Counted from the stretch's first letter, positions 18,060 through 26,806 are shown. The stretch is DNA of 64,000 nt from Terrisporobacter othiniensis (GCF_000808015.1 NZ_JWHR01000059.1:3774-67773); one strand, 5' to 3'. The notes: a model not told the origin generated them from the sequence alone. Numbers and translations are program-made.

Positions 18060-18590
18060 ATGATAACTCCAATGGACATAGAAAATAAAGAGTTTAAAAA
18101 AGGATTTAGAGGATACCATGAAGATGAGGTTGATGAATTCTTAGATAGGGTAAAAGAAGATTTTGAAAATCTATATAGAGAAAATTTAGATTTAAAGGAA
18201 AAAATCAAATTGTATCAAGAACAAGTAAGCAGATATAAAACTATAGAAAAAACTTTAAATGATACATTAATAACTGCTCAAGCAGCAGCTAAAGATACTT
18301 GTGAAGCTGCAAATAAAAAAGCTAAGATGACAGTAGATGAGGCAGAATTAAAAGCAAAACAAATAACAGAAAACTGCAGAGAACAGATTGATACATTAAG
18401 GAAAGAATATGATGATTTAGTAAAAAACTTTAAAAGATTTAGAAATAGATTTAAATCTTTAATAAAAGAAGAGATAGAAACTATAGATGATATATTCTCT
18501 GATGTTGATGAGCATTTAAGTGTAGATGGTTTATATGAAGAAGAACATACTTATTTAGTAGAAGATGAGGCTGCTACTTCTATGGAATAA
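18060..18590 (+). CDS. divIVA: DivIVA domain protein
   Basis: 176 residues. The conserved N-terminal membrane-binding part is MITPMDIENKEFKKGFRGYHEDEVDEFLDRV, followed by a long coiled coil (about 30-150). The tail is acidic. DivIVA recognises negatively curved membrane at poles and septa and recruits division or sporulation partners. AGGAGGGG precedes the ATG. It is the last gene of the ylm cluster; the T-box leader of ileS begins shortly after. Confidence 0.95.
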   Translation: MITPMDIENKEFKKGFRGYHEDEVDEFLDRVKEDFENLYRENLDLKEKIKLYQEQVSRYKTIEKTLNDTLITAQAAAKDTCEAANKKAKMTVDEAELKAKQITENCREQIDTLRKEYDDLVKNFKRFRNRFKSLIKEEIETIDDIFSDVDEHLSVDGLYEEEHTYLVEDEAATSME

Positions 18591-18615
18591 GAAAAATGTT
18601 TAAATAATAATTATA

Positions 18616-18644
18616 TTGACTGAAGAGGTAAGTTATTGTATACT
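18616..18644 (+). promoter_or_regulatory. SigmaA-type promoter of the ileS T-box leader
   Basis: TTGACT at 18616-18621, 17-base spacer, TATACT at 18639-18644. Transcription would begin near 18651, just ahead of the T-box stem I. Confidence 0.8.
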
Positions 18645-18650
18645 TTAAGA

Positions 18651-18915
18651 ATATAATTACATATTAAAAAAAGCAATGATAGAGAGAGTAGGCTTTTGGA
18701 TATTCTACAGAGAGTTGGATAAGCTGAGAACCAACGTATTGAATAAAGTTGAAAATCACTCTGGAGCTGCAGGCTGAAAGATTTTAATCAATTAAGCTAT
18801 GCCGGTTAGTGTCGTTAAACTATAGAGTGTTATATATACTACAAGTATATATAGAATTAGGGTGGTAACGCGATTTCAACTCGTCCCTTTTATTAGGGGA
18901 CGAGTTTTTTTATGT
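18651..18915 (+). promoter_or_regulatory. T-box riboswitch, isoleucine (specifier AUC)
   Basis: The T-box sequence AGGGTGGTAACGCG is at 18859-18872. The terminator is CTCGTCCC (18880-18887) against GGGACGAG (18897-18904) followed by TTTTTTT. Stem I is visible: AGAGT near 18685 pairs with ACTCT at 18758-18762, directly after the codon ATC at 18755-18757, which sits where the specifier is expected. Uncharged tRNA-Ile should bind and favour the antiterminator, allowing ileS transcription. From 18916 to 19041 I see only a ribosome site (AAGGGTGA). Confidence 0.93.
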
Positions 18916-19041
18916 TTAAAATACCTTAATTTTAAATTATACTAACCAAAGTTATAAATATGTATATTGGCATTTAAGTCAATAAAAATGGGAATAATTA
19001 AATTTTATACTAATAAATAATCAAGAAAGGGTGAACTTAAT

Positions 19042-22000
19042 ATGGCAAAATTTAAGCCACTAGTAGATTCTTCAGTAAAAGATGCTGAGAGTCAAGTGTC
19101 AGAATATTGGAAACAAATAGATATACTAGACAAAACATTAGAAAAAGGACAAAATGATCCTAGCTTCGTATTCTACGAAGGACCTCCAACAGCAAATGGT
19201 AATCCAGGTATACACCATGTTGTTGCTAGAACTTTAAAAGACTGGGTTTGTAGATATAAAACAATGAGTGGATATCAAGTTAAGAGAAAAGCTGGATGGG
19301 ATACTCATGGACTACCAGTTGAACTTCAAGTTGAAAAAGAATTAGGTTTAACTAATAAACAACAAATAGAAGAGTATGGTATAGCTGAGTTCAACCAAAA
19401 ATGTAGAGAGTCTGTTTTCACTTACGAAAGTAAATGGAGAAATATGACTGAGAGAATGGCATATGAAGTTGATTTAGATAATCCATACATAACACTAGAT
19501 AATAACTATATAGAATCAGTTTGGTGGATACTAGATAAATTCAATAAAGAAGGATATTTATACGAAGGTCATAAGATACTTCCATACTGCCCAAGATGTG
19601 GAACTGGACTTGCATCACATGAGGTTGCTCAAGGATACAAAGAAGTTAAAACTAATACAGTTATAGCTAAATTCAAGAGAAAAGATGCTGAAAATGAATA
19701 CTTCTTAGCTTGGACAACTACTCCTTGGACTCTACCTTCAAACGTTGCATTAACAGTTAACGGAGAAGTTGATTACTTAAAAGTTAAAAAAGATGATGAA
19801 ATATATTATGTTTCTAAACCTTTAGCAAATAAAGTTTTAGGAGAAGGAACTTATGAAATATTAGAAGAGATGAAAGGTGCTGAATTAGAAGGTGTTGAAT
19901 ATGAGCAATTAATGCCATTTGTAACAACAGATGAAAAAGCATTCTTTATAACTTTAGGTGATTATGTAACTACTGAAGATGGTACAGGTATAGTCCATAC
20001 TGCTCCAGCTTTCGGTGAAGACGACTACAATCTAGGAAGAAAATATAACTTACCAGTATTACAACCTGTTGATGAAAGTGGTAAATTTACTGCTACTCCA
20101 TGGGAAGGTAAATTTGTTATGGAAGACGGTTTAGACGTTGAAATAATAAAATGGTTAGCGCATGAGAACAAATTATTCTCTAAATTAAAAGTAGAACATA
20201 ACTACCCACACTGTTGGAGATGTTCAACTCCACTTGTATACTATGCAAAACCAAGCTGGTATATAGAAATGACTAAATTAAAAGATAAATTAATAGAAAA
20301 TAATAATACTGTTAACTGGTATCCAAAATTCGTTGGTGAAGGAAGATTTGGTAACTGGTTAGAAAATTTAAATGATTGGGCAGTATCAAGAACAAGATAC
20401 TGGGGTACTCCACTTAACGTATGGAGATGTGAATGTGGTCATAAGGATTCAGTAGGTTCTAGAGAAGAGTTAGCGGCTAAAGCTGTTGAAAATATAGATC
20501 CAAAAACTGTAGAGCTTCACAGACCATATGTAGATGATATACATTTAAAATGTGAATGTTGTGGAAAGCCAATGACAAGAGTAACAGAAGTTATAGATTG
20601 TTGGTTTGATAGTGGTGCAATGCCATTTGCTCAACATCACTATCCATTTGAAAATAAAGAAAACTTTGATCAATTATTCCCAGCAGATTACATCTGTGAA
20701 GGTATAGATCAAACTAGAGGATGGTTCTATTCATTACTTGCTATATCTACATTTGTTACAGGAAAAGCTCCTTACAAAAATGTACTTGTTAATGACCTAG
20801 TTCTTGATAAAGATGGTAAGAAAATGAGTAAATCTAGAGGAAATACAGTAGATCCATTTGAATTATTCGATAAATATGGAGCAGATGCTTTAAGATGGTA
20901 TCTATTATATGTATCTCCACCATGGACTCCAATAAGATTTGATGAATCAGGTCTTAGAGAAATACAAAGTAAGTTCATAGGAACTATCAAAAACGTATAC
21001 AATTTCTTTGCATTATATGCAAACACTGATAATGTAAATCCAACTGATTTCTTTGTTGAATACAAAGATAGACCAGAATTAGATAGATGGATATTATCTA
21101 GATTCAACCACTTAAAGAAAGAAACTGAAGAAAACTTAGCAATATTCGAAGTTAACAAAACTATAAGAAGCATACAATCATTTATAAATGATGATTTATC
21201 TAACTGGTATATAAGACGTTCAAGAAGAAGATTCTGGGCTACTGAATTAACAGAAGATAAAAAAGCAGTATATAATACTACTTATGAATTATTAACTGAG
21301 CTTTGTAGAATGATAGCTCCATTTGCTCCATATCTTTCTGAAGAAATATACAGAGATTTAACTAATGAAGAATCAGTTCACTTAGCATCTTACCCAAGAG
21401 CTAATGAAGAATTAATAGATTTAGAATTAGAAGAAAAAATGGAAATAACTAAAACTTTAGTAACTTTAGGTAGAGCATCTAGAGAAGAAAGTAAAATAAA
21501 AGTTCGTCAACCAGTTCAAAAAGTATTAGTTGATGGGAAGTATGAAGCTCAAATAAGTGACGTTGTAGACTTAATAAAAGAAGAACTTAACGTTAAAGAA
21601 GTTGTATTTGCTGTTGATTTAAGTGAATACATGAACTATAGCTTAAAACCAAACTTCAAAGCTTTAGGACCAGTTTTAGGTAAGAAGATGGGAATGTTTG
21701 CAGGTGCTTTAGGTAAATTACAAGCTAATGAAGTAGTACCTAAGTTAGAATCTGGTGAAAAATTAACTGTTGATTTAGCTGGAGAATCATTTGAATTTGG
21801 AAAAGATGATGTATTAATAAATATATCGGCTAAAGAAGGATTCGACGTATGTATGGAAAATAACATATTCGTTATATTAGATACTAATTTAACTTCAGAG
21901 TTAATAGAAGAAGGATATGTAAGAGAGTTCATATCAAAAGTACAACAATTAAGAAAATCTAATGATTTCGAAGTATTAGATAATATAGATATAAAATTCT

Positions 22001-22155
22001 GCGCAGATGATGAAATAGCTAAAGCTGTAAGTAATTTTGATGAATATATCAAAAATGAAACTTTAGCATTAGATATAGAAAGAGTAGAAGATGATACTTT
22101 AGAAGTATTTGATCTAAATGGACATGACGCAGGAATAAAAGTTATAAGAAAATAA
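19042..22155 (+). CDS. ileS: Isoleucine--tRNA ligase, long eukaryote-like type
   Basis: 1037 residues, longer than the common bacterial form of about 920-940. The HIGH-equivalent region is GPPTANGNPGIHHV (about residues 49-62) and the KMSKS motif is KKMSKSRGN (about 593-601). The editing domain lies between (about 200-400), including WTTTPWTLPSN. The anticodon-binding and C-terminal domains follow, without the usual Cys4 zinc tail. These traits match the eukaryote-like IleS group, which includes mupirocin-resistant enzymes. It charges tRNA-Ile and is controlled by the T-box upstream and a terminator downstream. Confidence 0.97.
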   Translation: MAKFKPLVDSSVKDAESQVSEYWKQIDILDKTLEKGQNDPSFVFYEGPPTANGNPGIHHVVARTLKDWVCRYKTMSGYQVKRKAGWDTHGLPVELQVEKELGLTNKQQIEEYGIAEFNQKCRESVFTYESKWRNMTERMAYEVDLDNPYITLDNNYIESVWWILDKFNKEGYLYEGHKILPYCPRCGTGLASHEVAQGYKEVKTNTVIAKFKRKDAENEYFLAWTTTPWTLPSNVALTVNGEVDYLKVKKDDEIYYVSKPLANKVLGEGTYEILEEMKGAELEGVEYEQLMPFVTTDEKAFFITLGDYVTTEDGTGIVHTAPAFGEDDYNLGRKYNLPVLQPVDESGKFTATPWEGKFVMEDGLDVEIIKWLAHENKLFSKLKVEHNYPHCWRCSTPLVYYAKPSWYIEMTKLKDKLIENNNTVNWYPKFVGEGRFGNWLENLNDWAVSRTRYWGTPLNVWRCECGHKDSVGSREELAAKAVENIDPKTVELHRPYVDDIHLKCECCGKPMTRVTEVIDCWFDSGAMPFAQHHYPFENKENFDQLFPADYICEGIDQTRGWFYSLLAISTFVTGKAPYKNVLVNDLVLDKDGKKMSKSRGNTVDPFELFDKYGADALRWYLLYVSPPWTPIRFDESGLREIQSKFIGTIKNVYNFFALYANTDNVNPTDFFVEYKDRPELDRWILSRFNHLKKETEENLAIFEVNKTIRSIQSFINDDLSNWYIRRSRRRFWATELTEDKKAVYNTTYELLTELCRMIAPFAPYLSEEIYRDLTNEESVHLASYPRANEELIDLELEEKMEITKTLVTLGRASREESKIKVRQPVQKVLVDGKYEAQISDVVDLIKEELNVKEVVFAVDLSEYMNYSLKPNFKALGPVLGKKMGMFAGALGKLQANEVVPKLESGEKLTVDLAGESFEFGKDDVLINISAKEGFDVCMENNIFVILDTNLTSELIEEGYVREFISKVQQLRKSNDFEVLDNIDIKFCADDEIAKAVSNFDEYIKNETLALDIERVEDDTLEVFDLNGHDAGIKVIRK

Positions 22156-22165
22156 TAGCTTAAAT

Positions 22166-22216
22166 TAAAAAAAGAGCTACCTCTTAGTTAATAACTATAA
22201 AGAGGTAGTTCTTTTT
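22166..22216. terminator. Bidirectional terminator between ileS and the TetR gene
   Basis: AAAAAGAGCTACCTCTT pairs with AAGAGGTAGTTCTTTTT across a loop of about 14 bases; A and T runs flank it on both sides, serving the convergent genes. It overlaps the 3' end of the minus-strand regulator. Confidence 0.85.
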
Positions 22217-22791
22217 TTATTTGAATAATCTATTAAGAATTTAGCAATTTCTGCATAAGGTACTTTTTCAGCTTTTAAAAGCGCTTGTACTACTAATCCA
22301 TCTACTACAGACATTAGTAGGAAGGAAGCCCCTTTGGCATGTGATTTATCAGCTATAATTTGTGTCATTTGATTCTCTAAAGTGGTCCTCCACTCTACGT
22401 ATTTCACGCCAATTCTTTCTCTTAAAGCATTATTGCCCATTATTGCTTCACAAATTAAGTACATATGTATTCTGCCAGTACTCTCAATGTTTGAAATATT
22501 TTTAAGAACTACTAATACAAATTCTTCAGTAGTAAAATGAAAATTTATTTCTTTTATGCAATCCAACAATGCCTCTGATAGTATGCTTAAATGATTATCG
22601 GCTATATCAAAAATAATATCGTCTTTTGATGCATAATGGTAATATAATGTGCCTTTACTTATGTTAACTTCTCTTGCTATATCTGCCAAAGAAGTATTAT
22701 TTATACCATTTTTAGTCATTAAATCAATAGAAGTTAATAAAATCTTTTCCTTCATATTATGATTTTGTTTAGTGGCTCTATCTAATTTCAT
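22195..22791 (-). CDS. TetR-family transcriptional regulator
   Basis: 198 residues. The N-terminal helix-turn-helix is typical: ILLTSIDLMTKNGINNTSLADIAREVNISKGTLYYHYASKDDI (about 16-58). The ligand-binding half is alpha-helical and not assignable to a known effector. A near-perfect minus-strand promoter lies at 22827-22855 and AGGAAGG precedes the start. It diverges from degV, and a 16-base palindrome lies near the degV start of transcription, so it most likely represses degV and possibly itself. A lipid-like effector would fit a DegV neighbour, but that is inference. Confidence 0.9.
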   Translation of the reverse strand: MKLDRATKQNHNMKEKILLTSIDLMTKNGINNTSLADIAREVNISKGTLYYHYASKDDIIFDIADNHLSILSEALLDCIKEINFHFTTEEFVLVVLKNISNIESTGRIHMYLICEAIMGNNALRERIGVKYVEWRTTLENQMTQIIADKSHAKGASFLLMSVVDGLVVQALLKAEKVPYAEIAKFLIDYSNKKRTTSL

Positions 22792-22826
22792 ATTTTAAAC
22801 CTTCCTAACTTTACTTATCTACACTT

Positions 22827-22855
22827 ATTATAATGTCACAAAAAAATATTGTCAA
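22827..22855 (-). promoter_or_regulatory. SigmaA-type promoter of the TetR gene
   Basis: On the minus strand TTGACA (22850-22855), 17 bases, TATAAT (22827-22832): a full consensus match. The leader is about 30 bases. Confidence 0.82.
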
Positions 22856-22885
22856 ACTAGAAAAAACATTTTCATTCTTTAAATA

Positions 22886-22914
22886 TTGACAAAAATCATT
22901 ATAAAAGATAGAAT
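22886..22914 (+). promoter_or_regulatory. SigmaA-type promoter of degV
   Basis: TTGACA at 22886-22891, 17 bases, TAGAAT at 22909-22914. Transcription should start at about 22921, a few bases before the palindromic operator. Confidence 0.65.
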
Positions 22915-22925
22915 ATACTTATTAC

Positions 22926-22941
22926 TCGGTCAGCTGACCGA
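22926..22941. promoter_or_regulatory. Palindromic operator, probable TetR-family binding site
   Basis: A perfect 16-base palindrome, TCGGTCAGCTGACCGA. It lies at about +5 to +20 of degV, where a bound dimer would block transcription, in the only region shared by the divergent TetR gene and degV. Its GC content stands out from the AT-rich surroundings. Confidence 0.75.
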
Positions 22942-22975
22942 TTTAGAGGACTATATTTAAGGAGAGGTATTTTGA

Positions 22976-23821
22976 ATGAGGAATATAAAATTAATAACAG
23001 ATGGTAGTTGTGATCTTTCGCAAGAAATTATAGATAGTAGTAAAGTTGAAATCGTAGATGTAATGGTTTCTTTTGGAGATAAAAGTTATTCAACAAGAAC
23101 AGATATAACTATACCTGAGTTTTATGAGATGATGAAAGATTATAATGAATTACCAAAAACATCATGTCCATCTCCTAATCAATTCTTAGATGCGTTTGAT
23201 TGTGAAGAAGACAATATTATAGTATTATGTTTAACAAGTAAACTATCTGGGATTTATAATAGTGCAGTACTTGCAAAAAATATGTATGAAGAAGAAAATG
23301 GAAATAAAAAGAGGATAGAGATAATAGATTCTACTACAGGTTCAATTGGCCAAGCATTATTAGTATCAAAAATTTCAAATATGATGGATGAAGATAAAAG
23401 TATGGACGAAATAGTAAATACTATTGAAAAATTAAAACATGAAGTAGTATTCTATGGAGCTTTACACACTTTAGAAAATGCAATAAAAGGTGGAAGAATA
23501 AATGCTCTAGCAGGTAAAATAATAGGTGCTTTAAACTTAAAGGCTATTGTTCATATTAGTGATGGTCTAGTTAAGCCTATAGATAAAGCTAGAGGAGAGA
23601 AAAACTCTATAAATAAAGTTATAGATTATATAAAAAATAATGTTCACAAAACAAGTGGAACTAAATTAGCTATAGGACATGCAAATTGTCCGGAAAAGGC
23701 TATGAAAATTAAAGAAATATTGGAGAGCTATCACGATTTTAAAGAAGTTTACGTGATGGAAGTAGGACCATCAATGGGTGTTTATACATCAGAAGGTGCA
23801 GTACTTGTAGCGGTTATATAA
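22976..23821 (+). CDS. DegV-family fatty-acid-binding protein
   Basis: 281 residues, normal for the family. Landmarks are the opening KLITDGSCDLS, TSCPSPNQF, CLTSKLSGIYNSA, IDSTTGSIGQALLV and the late HANCPEKA and VYTSEGAVLVAVI. DegV/FakB proteins bind a fatty acid and present it to the kinase FakA for phosphorylation. A FakA-type gene is at 55892. The start codon is TTG/ATG-proximal: ATG at 22976 follows GGAGAGG by about 10 bases. It has its own promoter, a palindromic operator and a terminator, so it appears to be separately regulated by the divergent TetR protein. Confidence 0.92.
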   Translation: MRNIKLITDGSCDLSQEIIDSSKVEIVDVMVSFGDKSYSTRTDITIPEFYEMMKDYNELPKTSCPSPNQFLDAFDCEEDNIIVLCLTSKLSGIYNSAVLAKNMYEEENGNKKRIEIIDSTTGSIGQALLVSKISNMMDEDKSMDEIVNTIEKLKHEVVFYGALHTLENAIKGGRINALAGKIIGALNLKAIVHISDGLVKPIDKARGEKNSINKVIDYIKNNVHKTSGTKLAIGHANCPEKAMKIKEILESYHDFKEVYVMEVGPSMGVYTSEGAVLVAVI

Positions 23822-23831
23822 ATTTAACTTC

Positions 23832-23860
23832 TTGACAAATTTATATATAAAACATATTAT
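23832..23860 (+). promoter_or_regulatory. Promoter-like sequence between degV and its terminator
   Basis: TTGACA (23832-23837), 17 bases, TATTAT (23855-23860). RNA starting near 23867 would meet the terminator at 23879 almost at once, so it would give a very short RNA or a leader with readthrough into mtnN. It could be a chance match. Confidence 0.4.
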
Positions 23861-23878
23861 TAAATATATTGAAAATAT

Positions 23879-23906
23879 CCGTTCTAATTTATTAGAACGG
23901 TTTTTT
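23879..23906 (+). terminator. Rho-independent terminator after degV
   Basis: Perfect 9-base arms CCGTTCTAA / TTAGAACGG around TTTA, then TTTTTT. Confidence 0.88.
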
Positions 23907-23996
23907 AAATACTAGAAATTTATAATTTATTTGTTTTTTAGATAAATTTTAATAAAATACTTATTTATTGAAAATGTACGTAAATTAGGAGGCAAT

Positions 23997-24701
23997 ATGA
24001 AAAAAATAGGAATAATTGGAGCAATGGAATTAGAGGTAACAACTTTAAAAAGTTTAATGGACATAGAAAATACTGTGAAAAAAGCAAGTTTAACATTCTA
24101 TGAAGGAAAGTTAGAAGGTAAAGATATAGTATTAGTTCAATGTGGAATAGGAAAAGTAAACTCTGCACTATGTGCTCAAATATTAATAAGTGAATTTAAT
24201 GTGGATGCTGTGGTTAATACAGGAGTGGCAGGAGCTATACACTCGTCTCTTGATGTAAATGATATAGTAATATCAACAGAAGCAATACAATACGATGTAG
24301 ATGCTAGAGCTTTTGGATATAAAAAAGGTCAAATACCACAAATGGATAATTCAGTATTTATAGCAGATGAAAGACTTGTAAATGCTGCATATGAATCATC
24401 GCTAGATCAAGTTAAGGATAAAGAATTTAAAATAGTTAAAGGTAGAGTAGCTACAGGAGATATATTTATATCATCTAAAGAGTTAAAAGAAGAATTAGAA
24501 AATGATTTTAATGCTTATTGTGGAGAAATGGAAGGAGCAGCTATTGCTCATACTTGTTATTTAAATAATATTCCATTTGTAATAATAAGAGCCATGTCAG
24601 ACAAAGCTGATGGAAGTGCTAATGTAACTTATGATGAATTTGTTATAGAAGCAGCTGAAAACTCAAAAGATATAGTATTAAAAATGTTAAAAGCATTATA
24701 A
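23997..24701 (+). CDS. mtnN: 5'-methylthioadenosine/S-adenosylhomocysteine nucleosidase
   Basis: 234 residues. The family signatures are present: IGIIGAMELEV at the start, VQCGIGKVNSALCAQ, VVNTGVAGAIH, VATGDIFI, the substrate-binding CGEMEGAAIAH (about 175-185) and the catalytic Asp in IIRAMSDKADG (about 200). It cleaves adenine from methylthioadenosine and S-adenosylhomocysteine, feeding methionine salvage and relieving methylase inhibition. AGGAGG precedes the ATG. It stands between two terminators. Confidence 0.97.
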   Translation: MKKIGIIGAMELEVTTLKSLMDIENTVKKASLTFYEGKLEGKDIVLVQCGIGKVNSALCAQILISEFNVDAVVNTGVAGAIHSSLDVNDIVISTEAIQYDVDARAFGYKKGQIPQMDNSVFIADERLVNAAYESSLDQVKDKEFKIVKGRVATGDIFISSKELKEELENDFNAYCGEMEGAAIAHTCYLNNIPFVIIRAMSDKADGSANVTYDEFVIEAAENSKDIVLKMLKAL

Positions 24702-24730
24702 AAAAGGAAGCCAAATGGCTTCCTTTTTTA
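24701..24730 (+). terminator. Rho-independent terminator after mtnN
   Basis: Perfect 12-base arms AAAAAGGAAGCC / GGCTTCCTTTTT around AAAT, followed by T. Confidence 0.9.
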
Positions 24731-24736
24731 TAATGA

Positions 24737-24847
24737 ACTTTACTTAACAAATAATGTTAATTTATTTATTAAGTAAAGTAATAATAAAAAAGAAATAATT
24801 AATGATAAAAAAGGAAAGACTAAGAAAATGAAAATTACTTAGTCTTT
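24737..24847. repeat. Two further inverted repeats after the mtnN terminator
   Basis: Arms ACTTTACTTAA (24737-24747) / TTAAGTAAAGT (24769-24779) with a 21-base loop, then AAAGACTAAG (24815-24824) / CTTAGTCTTT (24838-24847) with a 13-base loop and a weak T-rich tail. The second could be an extra terminator; the first may be a protein site or an RNA structure in the DUF5665 leader. Confidence 0.45.
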
Positions 24848-24917
24848 ATTTTATATTTTTAAAGCTTTTTTCGTATACTAAATTTGATGCTAAGAATATA
24901 TAAAAGGATGTGGAATA

Positions 24918-25403
24918 ATGAAGTTTAATACTCGTATATCTGCAGAAAATTTAAGGAATTATAAAGGTAAAAAGAAAAAATTCGATATTGAAGATGAAAA
25001 ATATTTAGATATAGATAAAGCAATAAAAGCTTCTTATACAGAAAAATGCAAAAAAAATAATGAAGAATATGTGAGTATTGAAGATATTGATAGACTTATT
25101 AATGGTATGTATTTAAGTGATGATTCACAAAAAGAATTAGGTATCATTAAAAGATATTTAGAAAAACTAATAATAATAATTGAAAGAAGTAGAATTAGAG
25201 ATTATATGTATTTGACAGATAGTAAAAGGCGATTATTTATTATTAATTTTATTGCTGGATTAGGAAAAGGATTTGGTCAAGCTATTGGATTTACCATTCT
25301 GGCAGCATTAGTACTCGCGTTATTATTTAGTTGGGTAGACTTGCCTTTTGTTGGTAGGTACATAGCAAAATTATTAAATATAGTACAACAATACAGAAAA
25401 TAG
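24918..25403 (+). CDS. DUF5665-type membrane protein
   Basis: 161 residues. A basic, charged N-terminal half (about 1-100) leads to a C-terminal DUF5665-like part: LFIINFIAGLGKGFGQAIGFTILAALVLALLF then LPFVGRYIAKLLNIVQQ, with one long Gly-rich hydrophobic segment (about 112-140). The function is unknown. AAAGGATG precedes the start. It is followed 13 bases later by the zinc-finger gene, so the two are probably cotranscribed. Confidence 0.7.
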   Translation: MKFNTRISAENLRNYKGKKKKFDIEDEKYLDIDKAIKASYTEKCKKNNEEYVSIEDIDRLINGMYLSDDSQKELGIIKRYLEKLIIIIERSRIRDYMYLTDSKRRLFIINFIAGLGKGFGQAIGFTILAALVLALLFSWVDLPFVGRYIAKLLNIVQQYRK

Positions 25404-25416
25404 ATGAGGTGATATT

Positions 25417-25908
25417 GTGGATTACAGAAAAAAATTAGAAAAAGAAAAAGCGAAAGTGAGTAAAACAATTAAGGAAATGGAAGACAATACATTATTTGGA
25501 GATACTACTAAACATACTAGTGAAAAATATAGTACTGGAGAATTATCTAGTGTTGATAATCACATAGGAGATATAGGAACAGATGTATATATGCATGATA
25601 TGGATAATAGCTTGATTAGTCATGAAAAGTATGTACTTGATGAAATAAACGAAGCTTTAGATAAGGTTTCTGATGGTAGTTATGGTATTTGTACAAATTG
25701 TCATAAAAAAATAGAAAAAGAAAGATTAGATGTAATACCTGAAACAACACTTTGTTCTTCTTGCGCAAAAGAAATTATTACAGCTCCAGATGAAAGTGAA
25801 AGTATGGATAAAAATGCTATTAATTCTTATAATGATATGTATTATAGTGAATATATTAAAGATTTAACAGACTTAAATAAAAATGGTTTAGATGGTGAAA
25901 CTGAATAA
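25417..25908 (+). CDS. TraR/DksA-type zinc-finger protein (YteA-like)
   Basis: 163 residues, starting at GTG after GAGGTGAT. A helical N-terminal half contains KYSTGELSSVDNHIGDIGTDVYMHDMD, typical of the YteA sporulation-associated family. The zinc finger is CTNCHKKIEKERLDVIPETTLCSSC in pattern (about residues 92-116), i.e. CxxC-x17-19-CxxC. The role is unknown; relatives occur in endospore formers and DksA proper binds RNA polymerase. It lies between DUF5665 and a deacetylase. Confidence 0.85.
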   Translation: MDYRKKLEKEKAKVSKTIKEMEDNTLFGDTTKHTSEKYSTGELSSVDNHIGDIGTDVYMHDMDNSLISHEKYVLDEINEALDKVSDGSYGICTNCHKKIEKERLDVIPETTLCSSCAKEIITAPDESESMDKNAINSYNDMYYSEYIKDLTDLNKNGLDGETE

Positions 25909-25930
25909 TTATAAGTAAGGAGTGCTTTGC

Positions 25931-26710
25931 ATGAGAAAGGCTATTTATGTATTAATATTAGGTGCAATAGTTTTGATAGGAGTAAGTATTAGAAATCTAT
26001 CTAATAAAGACATAGAAACGGAAGCATTTGAAAATATATCAAAAAATGATTATGAAGATTTAATAATTAAATGTGGCAATACAAATGAAAAACTTCTTGC
26101 ATTAACTTTTGATGATGGACCTGATGAAGATTTTACACCACAAATATTGGATATTTTGAAGAAATATGATGTAAAGGCAACATTTTATGTTATTGGAGAG
26201 AAAGTTCAATATAATAAAAAAATAATAAAAAGAGAATTTGAAGAAGGTCATGAAATAGGAAACCATACTTATACTCATATAAATGTATCAAAAAATGGAT
26301 ATAATAAAATTAGAAAAGAAATAGGAGATACACAAAGTGCAGTTAAATCTGTGACAGGAGTATATCCTAAAACCTTTAGACCACCATATAGAGCTATTAG
26401 CAGAGATATGTGTGAAATAATAAAAAAAGAAGATATGAATATAGTACTTTGGTCTTATGTAGATGCTAGAGATTGGGAAAGTCCGGGTGTAAATTCTATT
26501 GTAAAATCTATAGAAAGTGGAATACAAAATGGATGTATAATACTACTGCATGACTATAATAAAATAAGGAATCCTAAATCTCAAACCATAGAAGCTTTAG
26601 ATGTAATTATTCCAGATTTATTGGAAAAAGGATATAAATTTGTTACAATATCAGAGTTAATAGAACATTTAGAAAAGAATACAAATAATGAAAAAATGCA
26701 AATTAAATAA
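25931..26710 (+). CDS. Membrane-anchored polysaccharide deacetylase (NodB fold)
   Basis: 259 residues from the ATG after AAGGAG; a GTG 9 bases earlier lies at that site. An N-terminal hydrophobic segment (residues 4-20) anchors or exports the protein. The NodB domain is intact: TFDDGPDE (motif 1, with the catalytic base and metal Asp), GNHTYTH (motif 2, metal His), RPPYRAIS (motif 3), DARDWESP (motif 4) and ILLHDYN (motif 5). It probably deacetylates peptidoglycan or a related polymer outside the cell; spore-cortex PdaA/PdaB-type roles are possible. Confidence 0.9.
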   Translation: MRKAIYVLILGAIVLIGVSIRNLSNKDIETEAFENISKNDYEDLIIKCGNTNEKLLALTFDDGPDEDFTPQILDILKKYDVKATFYVIGEKVQYNKKIIKREFEEGHEIGNHTYTHINVSKNGYNKIRKEIGDTQSAVKSVTGVYPKTFRPPYRAISRDMCEIIKKEDMNIVLWSYVDARDWESPGVNSIVKSIESGIQNGCIILLHDYNKIRNPKSQTIEALDVIIPDLLEKGYKFVTISELIEHLEKNTNNEKMQIK

Positions 26711-26720
26711 TATATAAGAG

Positions 26721-26765
26721 AAAAAGTATCTTTTAGAAATTTGTTTCTTTAAAGATACTTTTTTT
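26721..26765 (+). terminator. Rho-independent terminator
   Basis: AAAAAGTATCTTT pairs with AAAGATACTTTTT; the loop can fold again (AGAAA / TTTCT). It separates the deacetylase from lspA. Confidence 0.85.
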
Positions 26766-26806
26766 GTATAATAAATAGGATAAGACTTATTTAGGAGGAA
26801 TTGAAA

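Noticed and set aside
20772..22052. Long minus-strand frames inside ileS
   Set aside because: Antisense to a well-conserved synthetase; no family resemblance or ribosome sites.
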